Part shown: positions 1-8,890 of the stretch, in pieces
How the letters are laid out: the number at the start of each line of letters is the position of its first letter
Numbering within the stretch: position 1 is the stretch's first letter
Assembly (NCBI GenBank): GCA_963796565.1
Contig: CAWCMA010000011.1
Location: forward strand, 186,001-250,000
Origin: JAKAVN01 sp963796565
GTDB lineage: Bacteria; Desulfobacterota; Binatia; Binatales; Binataceae
DNA length: 64,000 bases
Direction: 5' to 3'
The notes under the pieces: generated by a model
The model's database searches: none
Told to the model about the DNA's origin: nothing
Seen by the model: only the letters and a program-made list of their open reading frames with translations
Program-made: the position numbers and the translations under genes

Positions 1-353
1 CCCCTGCCGCTCCCAAGCGTGGCGCTGCGCGCGCGGGGGTCGAGCCCGCAGTGGGTCTCGGCGGTCCGATTTCGAATGCGCGGCCCCCGGCAGCGCCGGA
101 ACTCGGCCCGGGCCATCGCTACGTGCAGAGCCCGATGGTAGGGACGTTCTATCGCGCGGCGTCGCCCGATTCCGATCCCTTCGTGGAGGAGGGCGACAGC
201 GTGCGCAAGGGTCAGGCGCTGTGCATCATCGAAGCGATGAAGATGATGAACGAGATCGAGGCCGAGATTGGTGGTAAGCTCGTGAAGATACTTTGCGACA
301 ACGGCCAGCCCGTCGAGTACGGGCAGCCCCTGATGGTAATCGAGGCCGGCTAA
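1..353 (+). CDS. accB: Biotin carboxyl carrier protein of acetyl-CoA carboxylase, C-terminal part
   Basis: The reading frame is open to the left edge (frame beginning at base 3), so the true start lies outside the window. The visible part is an Ala/Pro-rich linker followed by a complete biotinyl domain of about 75 residues. The attachment motif EAMKMMNE is present, with the biotinyl lysine codon at 240-242. The protein carries carboxybiotin between biotin carboxylase and carboxyltransferase for malonyl-CoA synthesis. The biotin carboxylase gene follows 30 bases downstream on the same strand, the usual accB-accC pair. A carrier for a propionyl-CoA or other acyl-CoA carboxylase is possible, but the accBC arrangement favours acetyl-CoA carboxylase. 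Confidence 0.93.
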   Translation, partial: PAAPKRGAARAGVEPAVGLGGPISNARPPAAPELGPGHRYVQSPMVGTFYRAASPDSDPFVEEGDSVRKGQALCIIEAMKMMNEIEAEIGGKLVKILCDNGQPVEYGQPLMVIEAG

Positions 354-383
354 ACGTCCGCGCCTGGTAGAAGCGCCCGCGCC

Positions 384-1763
384 ATGTTCAAGAAACTGCT
401 GATAGCCAATCGCGGCACGATCGCCATCCGGATCATTCGCGCCTGTCGCGAGCTGAATATCGCCACCCTGGCGATCTATTCGACCGCGGACAAGGACGCG
501 CTCCACGTTCGCATGGCCGACGAGGCGGTATGCATCGGGCCGGCCGCGGCCGAGGACAGCTACCTCAACATCCCCGCGATCATCAGCACGGCGCTGACCT
601 ACGGCGCCGACGCGGTTCATCCCGGCTACGGCTTCTTGTCCGAGAACGGCGACTTCGCCGAGGCCTGCCGCCGCTCGGGTGTGCATTTCGTCGGGCCGCT
701 CGCGCGCCACATCCGCCTGATGGGCGACAAGCCGCGCGCGCGCCGCATCATGGTTCGCGCCGGCGTGCCGGTGCTGCCCGGCAGCGAAGGCAAGGGCGTG
801 ACCGAACTGCGCGAGGCGCTGGCCGACGTCAAGCGGCTCGGCTTCCCGGTGCTGATTAAGGCGGCTGCGGGTGGCGGCGGCAAGGGGATGCGCGTGGCGC
901 GCGACGAAAAGGAACTGACCCGCCTGTTCGCGCTCGCCCGCGCCGAGAGCGAGGCCGCGTTCGGCTCGCGCACCATGTACCTGGAAAAGTATCTCGAGCA
1001 CGCGCGGCACGTCGAATTTCAAATTCTCGCCGACACCCATCGCAACGTGATTCACCTGGGCGAGCGCGACTGCTCGATCCAGCGCCGCCATCAGAAGGTG
1101 CTCGAAGAGGCGCCGTGCCCCGTGATGACGCCGCGGCTGCGCGAGAAGATGGGCAAGGCGGCGGTGCGCGCGGCCCAGGTCGTCGGCTACTCCAACGTCG
1201 GCACGGTCGAGTTCCTGCTCTCGGCCGACGGCAATTTCTACTTCATCGAGATGAACACGCGCATCCAGGTCGAGCACGGCGTGACCGAGATGGTGACCGG
1301 GATCGACCTGGTGCGCGAGAGCCTGGCGCTCGCGATGGGCGAGCGGCTGCGGCTCAAACAGCGCCAGGTCACGATCAACGGCGCGGCGATGGAGTTTCGG
1401 ATCTATGCCGAGGATCCCGACACGCACCTGCCGTCGCCCGGCGTGGTGTCGAATCATCATGCGCCCGGGGGACTGGGAGTGCGGGTGGAATCGGCGCTGT
1501 ACGACGGCTACCGCGTGCCGGTGCAGTACGATCCGCTGATTGCCAAGCTGATCGTGCACGCCGGGGATCGCGCCGGAGTGGTCACTCGCGCGCGGGCGGC
1601 GCTGCGCGAGTACCTGGTCGACGGTATCAAGACCAACATCCCGCTCCATCTGCGAATACTGCAGGACGCCGATTTTCTGCGCGGCGAGTTCGCCACCGAT
1701 TTTCTGAGCCGCTTCGAGCGCGAAGTTCATCCGGTCGAGGCCGCGCGCGCCGCGGGCCGCTGA
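384..1763 (+). CDS. accC: Biotin carboxylase subunit of acetyl-CoA carboxylase
   Basis: This 459-residue protein is close to the usual length of AccC (about 450). It carries the N-terminal biotin-carboxylase fold (MFKKLLIANRGTIAIR). The ATP-grasp glycine loop GGGGKGM lies near residues 163-169, and the active-site stretch EMNTRIQVEHGVTE near 285-300 holds the conserved Glu, Asn and Arg. It uses ATP and bicarbonate to carboxylate the biotin on the upstream carrier protein in the cytoplasm. The start at 384 follows accB by 30 bases, so the two are almost certainly co-transcribed. No carboxyltransferase gene is in the window. Confidence 0.96.
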   Translation: MFKKLLIANRGTIAIRIIRACRELNIATLAIYSTADKDALHVRMADEAVCIGPAAAEDSYLNIPAIISTALTYGADAVHPGYGFLSENGDFAEACRRSGVHFVGPLARHIRLMGDKPRARRIMVRAGVPVLPGSEGKGVTELREALADVKRLGFPVLIKAAAGGGGKGMRVARDEKELTRLFALARAESEAAFGSRTMYLEKYLEHARHVEFQILADTHRNVIHLGERDCSIQRRHQKVLEEAPCPVMTPRLREKMGKAAVRAAQVVGYSNVGTVEFLLSADGNFYFIEMNTRIQVEHGVTEMVTGIDLVRESLALAMGERLRLKQRQVTINGAAMEFRIYAEDPDTHLPSPGVVSNHHAPGGLGVRVESALYDGYRVPVQYDPLIAKLIVHAGDRAGVVTRARAALREYLVDGIKTNIPLHLRILQDADFLRGEFATDFLSRFEREVHPVEAARAAGR

Positions 1764-1884
1764 GCGGCGATTCATCGACGCGAATTTCTTCCGGGCCTCG
1801 ACTTACCAAGGCCGCTCGCGGGCTGTTATGCTATAAACACCGCTGGAGGCATCGGGACGCCGCCGATGTTCTCCAGGCAAATCC

Positions 1885-2379
1885 ATGGCAAAGGGTAAAG
1901 TGATGAACGGCACGAAGCCCGCTGAACGACAGCAGACGAAATTCGCAAACTTTCGCTTTGATGCCAGCAATATCGAGTGGAAAGACTTCCTTACCGAAGG
2001 CTGTTACTACCGAATTCTCGACGTCAACGTTCCAGCCCACACTGCCGACATGCTGGTCAAATTCGATCCCGGGAGCCGCTGTCTTTTTCACCGCCACGTA
2101 GCAGCGACTACGACTCTAGTGCTCGAGGGCTCACTCCACGTCTTCGATCAAACCGCCAATGGCGTCGTCGAGAAGATAAAGCCGGCGGGTTCCTTCTCGA
2201 GCGGAGCCGAAAACGAGATCCATATCGAGGGCGGAGGCGACGACGGCGTCGTGGTTTACTTCAGCATGCGGGGCACGGACGATCACATCTACGATTTGCT
2301 GAATCCCGATTTCAGCTTGCGCAAGGCCATAACCGTGCAGGACTTTGCCAAGGATTGGGAGCACTGGTCCAAAGCGTAA
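1885..2379 (+). CDS. Cupin-domain protein
   Basis: This is a 164-residue single-domain cupin. The region from about residue 60 shows the cupin pattern: FDPGSRCLFHRHVAATTTLV for the first motif, with two His as candidate metal ligands, then a glycine-rich turn and a second half that includes NEIHIEGGGDDG. It resembles the ChrR or dihydroxyacetophenone-dioxygenase type of small metal cupin, but the substrate cannot be read from the sequence. A second Met codon at 1903 is preceded by AAAGGG and may be the real start. It stands alone, 121 bases after accC, with no obvious partner. Confidence 0.75.
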   Translation: MAKGKVMNGTKPAERQQTKFANFRFDASNIEWKDFLTEGCYYRILDVNVPAHTADMLVKFDPGSRCLFHRHVAATTTLVLEGSLHVFDQTANGVVEKIKPAGSFSSGAENEIHIEGGGDDGVVVYFSMRGTDDHIYDLLNPDFSLRKAITVQDFAKDWEHWSKA

Positions 2380-2539
2380 GTCTCGGGATTTGCCCGCGCG
2401 TCCGCCACGCGCCGCCATTCGAGCGCTTGCTTGCGTGGTCCGCTTGTACGCGTCGATACAAGTTCGGCTTGCTACGCGTCGACTTTCAGATGAAGTCGGC
2501 GCTGGGCTCGGGAGAGGCCGGAAAACCCAAACCTTCGTT

Positions 2540-3613
2540 ATGAAAACCAATATCTGCTCGGTTTTGGCGTTTGCCGCGCTACTCGCGATCGGCACGTGGT
2601 CTGGCGGGTCGGCGCGCCACGCCTTGGCCGCCGATCTGCCCACGGCGGGTTCGGCACTGCTCGGAGAGCAACCGGGCGCGGCCGCGGCCGGGGCGCCCAA
2701 GGCTCAGGTCGTCGAGCCCGCCTATAACTTCGGTACCGCGCTGAGCGGTCCGCCGCTAAACCACGTCTTCATGATCAAGAACGTCGGCAACGCGCCGCTG
2801 GAGATCAAGAACGTCAGCTCGTCGTGCGGATGCACCGTCGCCAAGCCGAGCAAAACCATCCTGGCGCCGGGCGAAGTCGCGACCATCGCGGCTTCCATCG
2901 ACACGCGCTTCGAACAGGGCCACAACCTTGCCGTGGTTACGCTGACCACCAACGATCCGGCCAACGCGTTGCTGCAGCTCAAGATGGAAGGCGTGATCAA
3001 GCCGCAAGTGGCCGCTCAGCCGATGGACGTGGATTTTGGCAGCGTCCATCACGGCACCGCGGTCGTCCGCGACGTCGTGGTGAGCGACATGATCGGCGGC
3101 GCGGGGTTCGCGCTGAAGTCGATTAAGAACGATAGCCCATATATCAAGGTGACCGAGTCGGCCCGCACCGACGGCAAGCCGGGAGCGTTGCTGCACGTGG
3201 CGCTGTCGCCGGCGATGCCGCCCGGACCGATCAGCGACACGCTGCGGATCGAGACCAGCCGCGCCCCGCTCAGAGTCGCGATTCTTGGCGTGGTTAACGG
3301 CGACCTGATCGTCAAGCCGAACCAGGTATCGTTCGGCATTCTGGCGCATCACCAGGGTGCGGTGCGGATCGTGCGGCTCACCAACCAGGGAAGCCGCACC
3401 GTCAAGGTGCTCGGCGTCGAGAGCACCAGCAACAGCGTCTTCGCCCAGGTCGCCCCGGTGACGCCGGGCAAGGAATACAAGCTGACGGTGGCGCTCAGGC
3501 CCAACACTCCCGACGGCCAGATTCGCGGCGCGCTGACCATCCGCACCGACGATCCGCAGCAGACGACACTTACCGTGCCCTACTACGGAATCGTCGGATC
3601 GTTCAGGAGCTGA
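2540..3613 (+). CDS. Secreted DUF1573 (ASH-like repeat) protein
   Basis: The chosen start at 2540 (MKTNICSVLAFAALLAIG) gives a good signal peptide. The open frame extends upstream to 2345, but that part is Arg-rich and looks non-coding. The mature part of about 330 residues is built from three immunoglobulin-like DUF1573/ASH repeats. The first contains the family signature VSSSCGCTVAKPS, and later repeats have the pattern VDFGSVHHG and VSFGILAHHQG. Such domains are predicted binding modules in the periplasm or at the cell surface; the ligand is unknown. It converges on the secreted peptidase to its right, separated by only 24 bases. Confidence 0.85.
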   Translation: MKTNICSVLAFAALLAIGTWSGGSARHALAADLPTAGSALLGEQPGAAAAGAPKAQVVEPAYNFGTALSGPPLNHVFMIKNVGNAPLEIKNVSSSCGCTVAKPSKTILAPGEVATIAASIDTRFEQGHNLAVVTLTTNDPANALLQLKMEGVIKPQVAAQPMDVDFGSVHHGTAVVRDVVVSDMIGGAGFALKSIKNDSPYIKVTESARTDGKPGALLHVALSPAMPPGPISDTLRIETSRAPLRVAILGVVNGDLIVKPNQVSFGILAHHQGAVRIVRLTNQGSRTVKVLGVESTSNSVFAQVAPVTPGKEYKLTVALRPNTPDGQIRGALTIRTDDPQQTTLTVPYYGIVGSFRS

Positions 3614-3637
3614 AGTTTCGGTCCCAAACAGCGCGCA

Positions 3638-5779
3638 CTATTTGCGCGGTTTGCCTTTTCCCATCAGCACCACCGATTGAGGCGCACCGGTCGCGTTGTC
3701 GGCGATCATCAGTTGTCCTGTGTGCAGAACGGCCGTGTCCGTGGGATGGAAGGTCACTTTCACCGTGCAACTTTTGCCCGGCAACAGGGTCTTGTCGCAC
3801 TGGTGTGAAACCGCGAATGGAGAACTGGTTGACTGGCCGGTTATCGAAACCAGCACCCCACTGGCGCCGGCGCTCGCGTTTGTGATGGTCAGCGGGAGCG
3901 GCGCGCTGGTCGCGTTTTTCCAGGTGCTCTTGCCGAAGTTCAGCGTCGAAGGTTTGATGACGAGCTTCGCACTGACCAGCGCCGTATTGATGAATGCCGA
4001 GACGAATTTGGTGACATCCGGCGTGCCCCATCCACTAGCCAAATCGAATCCGGGGCTGGCATTGAAGCCGATGACACCATTGAAATCATTGTTTCCCTTC
4101 GTGACATCCCGGATTCCGGTCACCGCGGTGTTCTGCATATGTCCCAATTGATAGAGACGCGCGTTGAAAGAAGTGAAGGTACTGAATGGCTGCTGGCCGT
4201 CACTTTGGAGAATCAACTCGGTGATTCCGGCCCACATCGGTGCGCCTATACTGGTGCCGCAAGCGCAGCATGAGACCTTGTTGGCGCTTTTCTGATCGGG
4301 AAAAACCGAGAACGCGCCAGGCGTGACGCATGCGGCCTCGATCGAGATGTCGGGAACGTCACGCGCACCGTCGTTCGGAGTGTCGGCCGTCGTCTGAAAT
4401 GATGGTTTGGGCCAGACGATGCTCGCGCCACCGCCGCCCGAGCCGATCTCCTGCGCGGTAAACTGCGGCTCATTCCAGACCGATTCCGGTACGAAACCCA
4501 CATCGTTCCCCGCGGAGTTGTAGTTGGGTTTGAATTGAGTGCCGCCGATCGCGGTTACGAGAGGATCGGAAGCCAGTTCATTGACGTGAAGGCTAGTTCC
4601 GTTGACGCAGGTTCCGGTTTGCGCGTCGACCTCGAACTCTGCCGCGCCTTCATCGCCTTCCGCTACGAACACGGTTTGTCCTTGCATCGCCGCTTGCAAA
4701 TAGATCGGGTGCAGGGCGCCGGTGTAATAGGTATTCGGGAATCCGCAACTCTCGATACTGATACTCAGCGCAGTGCATTTGTCGTCAGCGACTGCGGTGT
4801 TGAGCGCATCGACGGTGGCCGAAATGGAGTTGCCCGAGAAAGTCGCGGGATCCGAGAGATAGACCGAAATCGGCGCGCCGGGTGCGAACGTATGCGAATA
4901 CTCGATATCCAGCATGGTCTCGCCGACGCGGGAATTCTGGCCGGGATTGTCGCTGTCCGGGGCGACGACACGGGTGATGTTCGCCGCGGGCAGCTTGAAG
5001 GCTTTGTCGAAATTAGTGATTCCGGGCGCGGAATAGTCCGAGACCTCGATGAGGCCGATACAGCCGCCGCCGGCGCCATTGATGCCACTGTTCAGCAAGG
5101 GACTCACATCATAGAAGGTGTAGAAATCGCTCGGGGCGAATGCCCGTCTGCCGTTCAACAATGCAAGTGACTGCGGGCTTTGGTCCGCGGCCGATCCCGG
5201 GACAATACCCATCGTTTTGCCCGATCCCCGCAGATTGTCCAATCCATCGATGAAACCGATCTCACCGGCGAATTGCGCAGGCACCGAAGGGTCCACGAGA
5301 TTCGCGAAATGACGCCCGTCGTCTTGCGAAACGATCTGGACGCTGAATCCGCGCTCGGCCTGCGCGACGCTACCGGAGAACTTTATCCTCCAGCGATCAC
5401 CCTTCGATTGAGAGACGGTAAACCCGGCTGTCTCCAGCCATTGCACGATAGCCGCGCGCACCGCGGCGTCGGGACCGAACCGGCGATCGAATTGCCCAGG
5501 CTTGAGCCATCGGCGGTAGTCCGGCGAGGCAGGATCCTGTTGCCCGGCCTGTAAAGCCTCGAGCGCCGGCCGGTTCGACGGATTCAGCGTTATGCTCATT
5601 TGGAGCAATTGATCGGCTGGCGCAGGACGCGGCGCAGCGAGATGCTCGATTGATGGCGAATGGTTTCCGACGATCAGCGCGGTCTGCTGACCATTTGCTC
5701 GCGTCGCCGCGGCGCCGGACACGAGCGCAAGAACGGCGAGCGCGGACCAGAACGCAATTTTTCGAACGACACTTGACAT
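3638..5779 (-). CDS. Secreted sedolisin (S53) serine-carboxyl peptidase with C-terminal ASH-like domain
   Basis: This is a 713-residue protein. Residues 1-29 are a signal peptide. Residues about 30-190 match the pro-kumamolisin activation domain and about 215-590 the S53 peptidase. Catalytic residues are visible: Glu287 and Asp291 in GETMLDIEYSH, the oxyanion Asp376 in AEGDEGA, and Ser510 in CGTSIGAPMWAG. A calcium-site-like region precedes SGWGTPD. Residues about 605-713 form a choice-of-anchor or ASH-type beta domain (LNFGKSTWKNATSAPLPLTI) that may anchor or target the enzyme. S53 peptidases usually work on proteins at acidic pH outside the cell. The ATG at 5779 has AAGGAG upstream. The serine motif begins with Cys rather than the usual Ser. 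Confidence 0.93.
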   Translation of the reverse strand: MSSVVRKIAFWSALAVLALVSGAAATRANGQQTALIVGNHSPSIEHLAAPRPAPADQLLQMSITLNPSNRPALEALQAGQQDPASPDYRRWLKPGQFDRRFGPDAAVRAAIVQWLETAGFTVSQSKGDRWRIKFSGSVAQAERGFSVQIVSQDDGRHFANLVDPSVPAQFAGEIGFIDGLDNLRGSGKTMGIVPGSAADQSPQSLALLNGRRAFAPSDFYTFYDVSPLLNSGINGAGGGCIGLIEVSDYSAPGITNFDKAFKLPAANITRVVAPDSDNPGQNSRVGETMLDIEYSHTFAPGAPISVYLSDPATFSGNSISATVDALNTAVADDKCTALSISIESCGFPNTYYTGALHPIYLQAAMQGQTVFVAEGDEGAAEFEVDAQTGTCVNGTSLHVNELASDPLVTAIGGTQFKPNYNSAGNDVGFVPESVWNEPQFTAQEIGSGGGGASIVWPKPSFQTTADTPNDGARDVPDISIEAACVTPGAFSVFPDQKSANKVSCCACGTSIGAPMWAGITELILQSDGQQPFSTFTSFNARLYQLGHMQNTAVTGIRDVTKGNNDFNGVIGFNASPGFDLASGWGTPDVTKFVSAFINTALVSAKLVIKPSTLNFGKSTWKNATSAPLPLTITNASAGASGVLVSITGQSTSSPFAVSHQCDKTLLPGKSCTVKVTFHPTDTAVLHTGQLMIADNATGAPQSVVLMGKGKPRK

Positions 5780-6012
5780 CTTGCTCCTTTGCCAAATCCG
5801 AGCTTTTTACAGTGGACAAGCCGCGCGGATCTTCTCTCGTTCGGATGACGTTGCCAGTGCGAGCCGATTTCCGAACGCTTAAGCGCATCATAGCTACGCT
5901 ATTGCTGAATGCGTCGCAAGCCCAACGTTATCTGCGAGCGAGTTTTCGTGGTCTCGCGCTGCTCGGTGCAGTGGTCGAACGGACGATTCGTACAGGAGCC
6001 GGTCAAGTGTCC

Positions 6013-7134
6013 TTACGCTGGCAGTCCGCAGTCGCGGGCTCGAACTCCAGGCGGGAATTGCCCCTGAGCGAGCAATTCGAAGGGATCGGGCAGAGAGTTG
6101 CCTTCGTCGTCCAGGATGCGGGAGCTCAGCAGGAGCGTCACCTCAGGCGCCGGGTCCACCAAATCCGGAGTTTCGCCGTTAGGGTTCCGATCTCGCAGCT
6201 TGTAGCCCAGCGCTTCACGAGTGATTCGCTGGACCACGCCGCCGGGCCGCATTCTCCACCAACGTGCGATAGCGGCGGGCGTGGCGCCGAACATCTCGCT
6301 CAGGACTACGAGCGTCTGTTCCGAGAGCCCGCCCGCTGACTCTTGAGCCGTCAGTTGGCGTCGTAAGTTTTCGATTTTGCCGACCTTTCTGAGCAGAGTG
6401 ACGGCCTGTCTGTAGTGAGCCGTGAGACAAAGCCTGATCCATTTCCGCGTATCGCGATGCGGCTCCCAGCGGGCGCCAGTTGAGTTCAAGGCCTCATTGC
6501 AGGCCAACGTGTACTGCCCAAAGTATTCTTCCATGCTGGAAATTTCAGGAGGGAGAATAGTTTCGTGCGAAAGAATCAGTGCCTGAAGGCAGCGCGCCAT
6601 CCGTCCGCTGCCATCGCGGAACGGATGTATTCTTAGGATATTCAGGTGCGCGATAGCCGCCCGAATGACTGGCGGTAATTCGTTCGACTGGTTCAGAGAA
6701 TCCGTCAGCTCCTGCACCAGCGACGGAATTCTTTCGGCGTCTGGCGCCTCGTAGACTACCTCAGCATCGGCATCAATGATCTGTACCCTATTCGATCTCC
6801 AGGCGCCGGGATGGGCGCTCCTGTCATGCTCGGTCATCATGAAATGGAGCGCCAGGATAAGCTCTGGAGTGTACGAGAATGAGGGATCGGCCGCTCGCTG
6901 GGCAGCGTAACGCATCGCTCTCCGATAGCCCTCCAGAGCGCGCCATGGATCTCCGCCGCCATCGGCGGAGTTCGATTTGCCCCCGGCGGTTCGTCGTTCA
7001 AATACTTGACGGGATAGCAGTCCGTTCCAAGACCTTGGCGCCTGCTCTATTTGCTCTATCTTTTCGCACAGAGAGTAGATCGAGGCGATGACTGCTTCGT
7101 CCTGCGCATCCGGCAAGGACCCTGAATATATCAT
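6013..7134 (-). CDS. Fic/DOC-family protein, probable AMP-transferase
   Basis: This 373-residue protein has the Fic catalytic loop HPFRDGSGRMAR at residues 170-181. The His, Phe, acidic residue, Gly-x-Gly-Arg and final Arg all match HxFx(D/E)GNGRxxR, but the Asn is Ser. Fic enzymes usually transfer AMP from ATP to a Ser, Thr or Tyr of a target protein. The domain lies at about 90-250, with helical regions on either side. The last 110 residues look like a winged-helix reader. I see no clear inhibitory (S/T)xxxE(G/N) helix. The ATG at 7134 overlaps the stop of a small upstream frame by ATGA, which suggests coupled translation. Target and role are unknown. Confidence 0.88.
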   Translation of the reverse strand: MIYSGSLPDAQDEAVIASIYSLCEKIEQIEQAPRSWNGLLSRQVFERRTAGGKSNSADGGGDPWRALEGYRRAMRYAAQRAADPSFSYTPELILALHFMMTEHDRSAHPGAWRSNRVQIIDADAEVVYEAPDAERIPSLVQELTDSLNQSNELPPVIRAAIAHLNILRIHPFRDGSGRMARCLQALILSHETILPPEISSMEEYFGQYTLACNEALNSTGARWEPHRDTRKWIRLCLTAHYRQAVTLLRKVGKIENLRRQLTAQESAGGLSEQTLVVLSEMFGATPAAIARWWRMRPGGVVQRITREALGYKLRDRNPNGETPDLVDPAPEVTLLLSSRILDDEGNSLPDPFELLAQGQFPPGVRARDCGLPA

Positions 7135-7232
7135 CGTAGTAGAACCACAGGACTTGGGCGTCGGTCATGGAGGTCCCGCATGAACCGATCGCGCTCATCC
7201 AGCTCCTCCGTCGCTAACGCCGATACTTCCAT
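7131..7232 (-). CDS. Small ORF translationally coupled to the Fic gene
   Basis: A 33-codon frame begins MEVSALATEELDERDRFMRD and stops in TGA, which overlaps the Fic ATG as ATGA. The frame stays open upstream to about 7310, with a TTG at 7286 giving a 51-residue version. The composition is highly charged and protein-like, unlike random GC-rich sequence. No strong ribosome-binding site precedes the ATG. The position is that of an antitoxin or partner gene, but it lacks the canonical Fic-antitoxin inhibitory motif. It could instead be the frame-shifted N-terminus of the Fic protein. The function is not recognised. Confidence 0.4.
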   Translation of the reverse strand: MEVSALATEELDERDRFMRDLHDRRPSPVVLLR

Positions 7233-7341
7233 TTCGGGTTTTACTATTTCGGCCCGGGGTTTTTCGTTATGGAGCCGGTCACGCAACTGGCTCGTGCCGA
7301 AGGCTGTGCTTTATATCCTTCAGCCAGGAGAACTTTGGGTC

Positions 7342-7650
7342 CTACGGGCTGACTACGGAGATGGTCACACAACGGCAGTCTTTGCCGGCGCTGCCATAGC
7401 CGGGATTTCTCCCTATCGCCATCGCCAGTTTCTTAACCTCCGGGACGCACTCGAGTGCGGACGGCTCGCCGCAATTCAAGCTGACTACCGTTCCGGTACA
7501 TGTGCCCTCGGGAGAGGCTGGGGTGCAATTCAAAGCAGTAGTGCCGTCGAAACTGTCGCAGCAGAGCGGCGGACCGCTGGCAGCGTAGGTGGAGGCGACA
7601 TTCAGAAGCATAAAACCTGTAAACATTAGAACTCTAACCTTGCCTAGCAT
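7342..7650 (-). CDS. Small secreted cysteine-rich protein
   Basis: This is a 102-residue protein of unknown family. It opens with a clear signal peptide, MLGKVRVLMFTGFMLLNVAS followed by TYA and a likely cleavage before ASGPP. The mature part of about 78 residues has eight cysteines, including a CC pair (PPLCCDS) and a CRC group near the end, which suggests several disulfides outside the cytoplasm. The ATG has GGGGGA a few bases upstream. It lies upstream of the small ORF and Fic gene on the same strand, but the gap of about 110 bases leaves a common operon uncertain. Its local base composition is less GC-rich than its neighbours. Confidence 0.6.
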   Translation of the reverse strand: MLGKVRVLMFTGFMLLNVASTYAASGPPLCCDSFDGTTALNCTPASPEGTCTGTVVSLNCGEPSALECVPEVKKLAMAIGRNPGYGSAGKDCRCVTISVVSP

Positions 7651-7981
7651 ACATTCCCCCTCGTTTGTGATTCCCCGGACCGAAATAGTATTTGTGTGCT
7701 AGCAAAGGAGACATACAGAGTCAAACAGAAGGCAAGAGTCATTTTCAGCAATATAAGAAGTTAAACAAAAGTTCACAACATCTAAGAACTGTAATAAAAT
7801 ACAGAAAATTACAGTCATCGTCGGTTAGTGATCGCTAGTGCCTCACGTGCAGCCGACGTCGGGAGTCAGATCGTCTTTCCGCCCAGCTTTCGCGCTTGTT
7901 TCGATACGCTAGCGCCTCGTATAGTTGTCAACAGCGGCCGCGGCGCGCCCGCCGGCGCTTCGGCTCCAAGGCGGCTGGCCG
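7651..7981. other. AT-rich intergenic region with an inverted repeat
   Basis: I see no gene in these 331 bases between two divergent genes. The stretch at about 7690-7820 is markedly AT-rich compared with the rest of the window and probably holds the promoter of the Cys-rich protein gene. It contains an 8-bp inverted repeat, actgtaat at 7788-7795 and attacagt at 7808-7815, with a 12-base spacer. This could be an operator. No confident -35/-10 pair could be assigned. Confidence 0.45.
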
Positions 7982-8890
7982 ATGGGCGCATCAATACTGC
8001 TGGAGCCATTTCGTCGCGTGCGTGACGCGGTGATGCGTTTCGCAGTTCGCCAGCTCACCAAGCCGCTCAAGCGCTATACGCTCGTCTATCCCAACGATCT
8101 CGCGGAGTTGAAGCAGCAGATCCGCAAGGGTGACGTGATCCTGGTCGAGGGCAACGAGCGCATCAGCGAGGTCATCAAGTACCTGACGCAGAGTTCATGG
8201 TCGCATTCCGCCCTCTACATTGGTGACGAGGCTATCAAGCGCGACCCTGAACTGCGGCTCAAGCTCGCCCAGGAATACGGCGAAGAAGCGAATTACATGG
8301 TGGTCGAGGCGCTGGTGCAGAGCGGAGTGGTGTTGACGCCGCTGGCGAATTACCGCAACTTCAACATCCGCATCTGCCGCCCATATCGGCTCTCCGAATC
8401 CGACCTCAGGGTCGTGATGGACAAGGCGCTGGCGAGCGTTGGGCGAAAGTATGATCTCAGAAACGCGTTCGATCTCGCCCGTTACTTCTTGCCGGTAAGC
8501 CTGGTGCCGGCGCGTCTTCGCCACACGGCCTTGCGTTTTGGCAGCGGCGACCCGACCCGCGCAATATGCTCGAGCATGATTGCCGAGTGCTTCGACGGGG
8601 TGCGCTTCCCGATCGTGCCCAGGATCGAGCCCCTGCCCGAGGGTTATCCGGTCGTCCAAGGTCCGCCGCGCCGCCTCGGCAGGCTGATGTCGAGGCCGAT
8701 CCACCTTCCGCCCGGGCTCTATCACATGATTTCGCCCTCGCTGGTCACGCCGCGCGATTTCGACCTGTCGCCATATTTCGAGGTGATCAAGTTCAACCTT
8801 ATCGCCGGTGCGCGCTTCGACTACCGCAGGATCATCTGGGCCGACCTGGAGGCCGAGGAATCCGCCAACAAGCTGGACAAGGCCGGCTGA
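7982..8890 (+). CDS. YiiX/YebB-like permuted NlpC/P60 papain-fold hydrolase
   Basis: The chosen ATG at 7982 gives 302 residues and has AAGGCGG upstream; the open frame begins at 7925. Residues about 45-210 match the permuted papain-like fold of YiiX-type proteins. A catalytic His75 lies in SSWSHSALYIG, a possible polar partner Glu109 in MVVEAL, and a Cys196 in TRAICSSMIAECF. Related proteins cut amide, ester or thioester bonds of lipids or peptides, often at the membrane. No signal peptide is seen, but the N-terminus is amphipathic and basic. The substrate is unknown. Confidence 0.8.
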   Translation: MGASILLEPFRRVRDAVMRFAVRQLTKPLKRYTLVYPNDLAELKQQIRKGDVILVEGNERISEVIKYLTQSSWSHSALYIGDEAIKRDPELRLKLAQEYGEEANYMVVEALVQSGVVLTPLANYRNFNIRICRPYRLSESDLRVVMDKALASVGRKYDLRNAFDLARYFLPVSLVPARLRHTALRFGSGDPTRAICSSMIAECFDGVRFPIVPRIEPLPEGYPVVQGPPRRLGRLMSRPIHLPPGLYHMISPSLVTPRDFDLSPYFEVIKFNLIAGARFDYRRIIWADLEAEESANKLDKAG

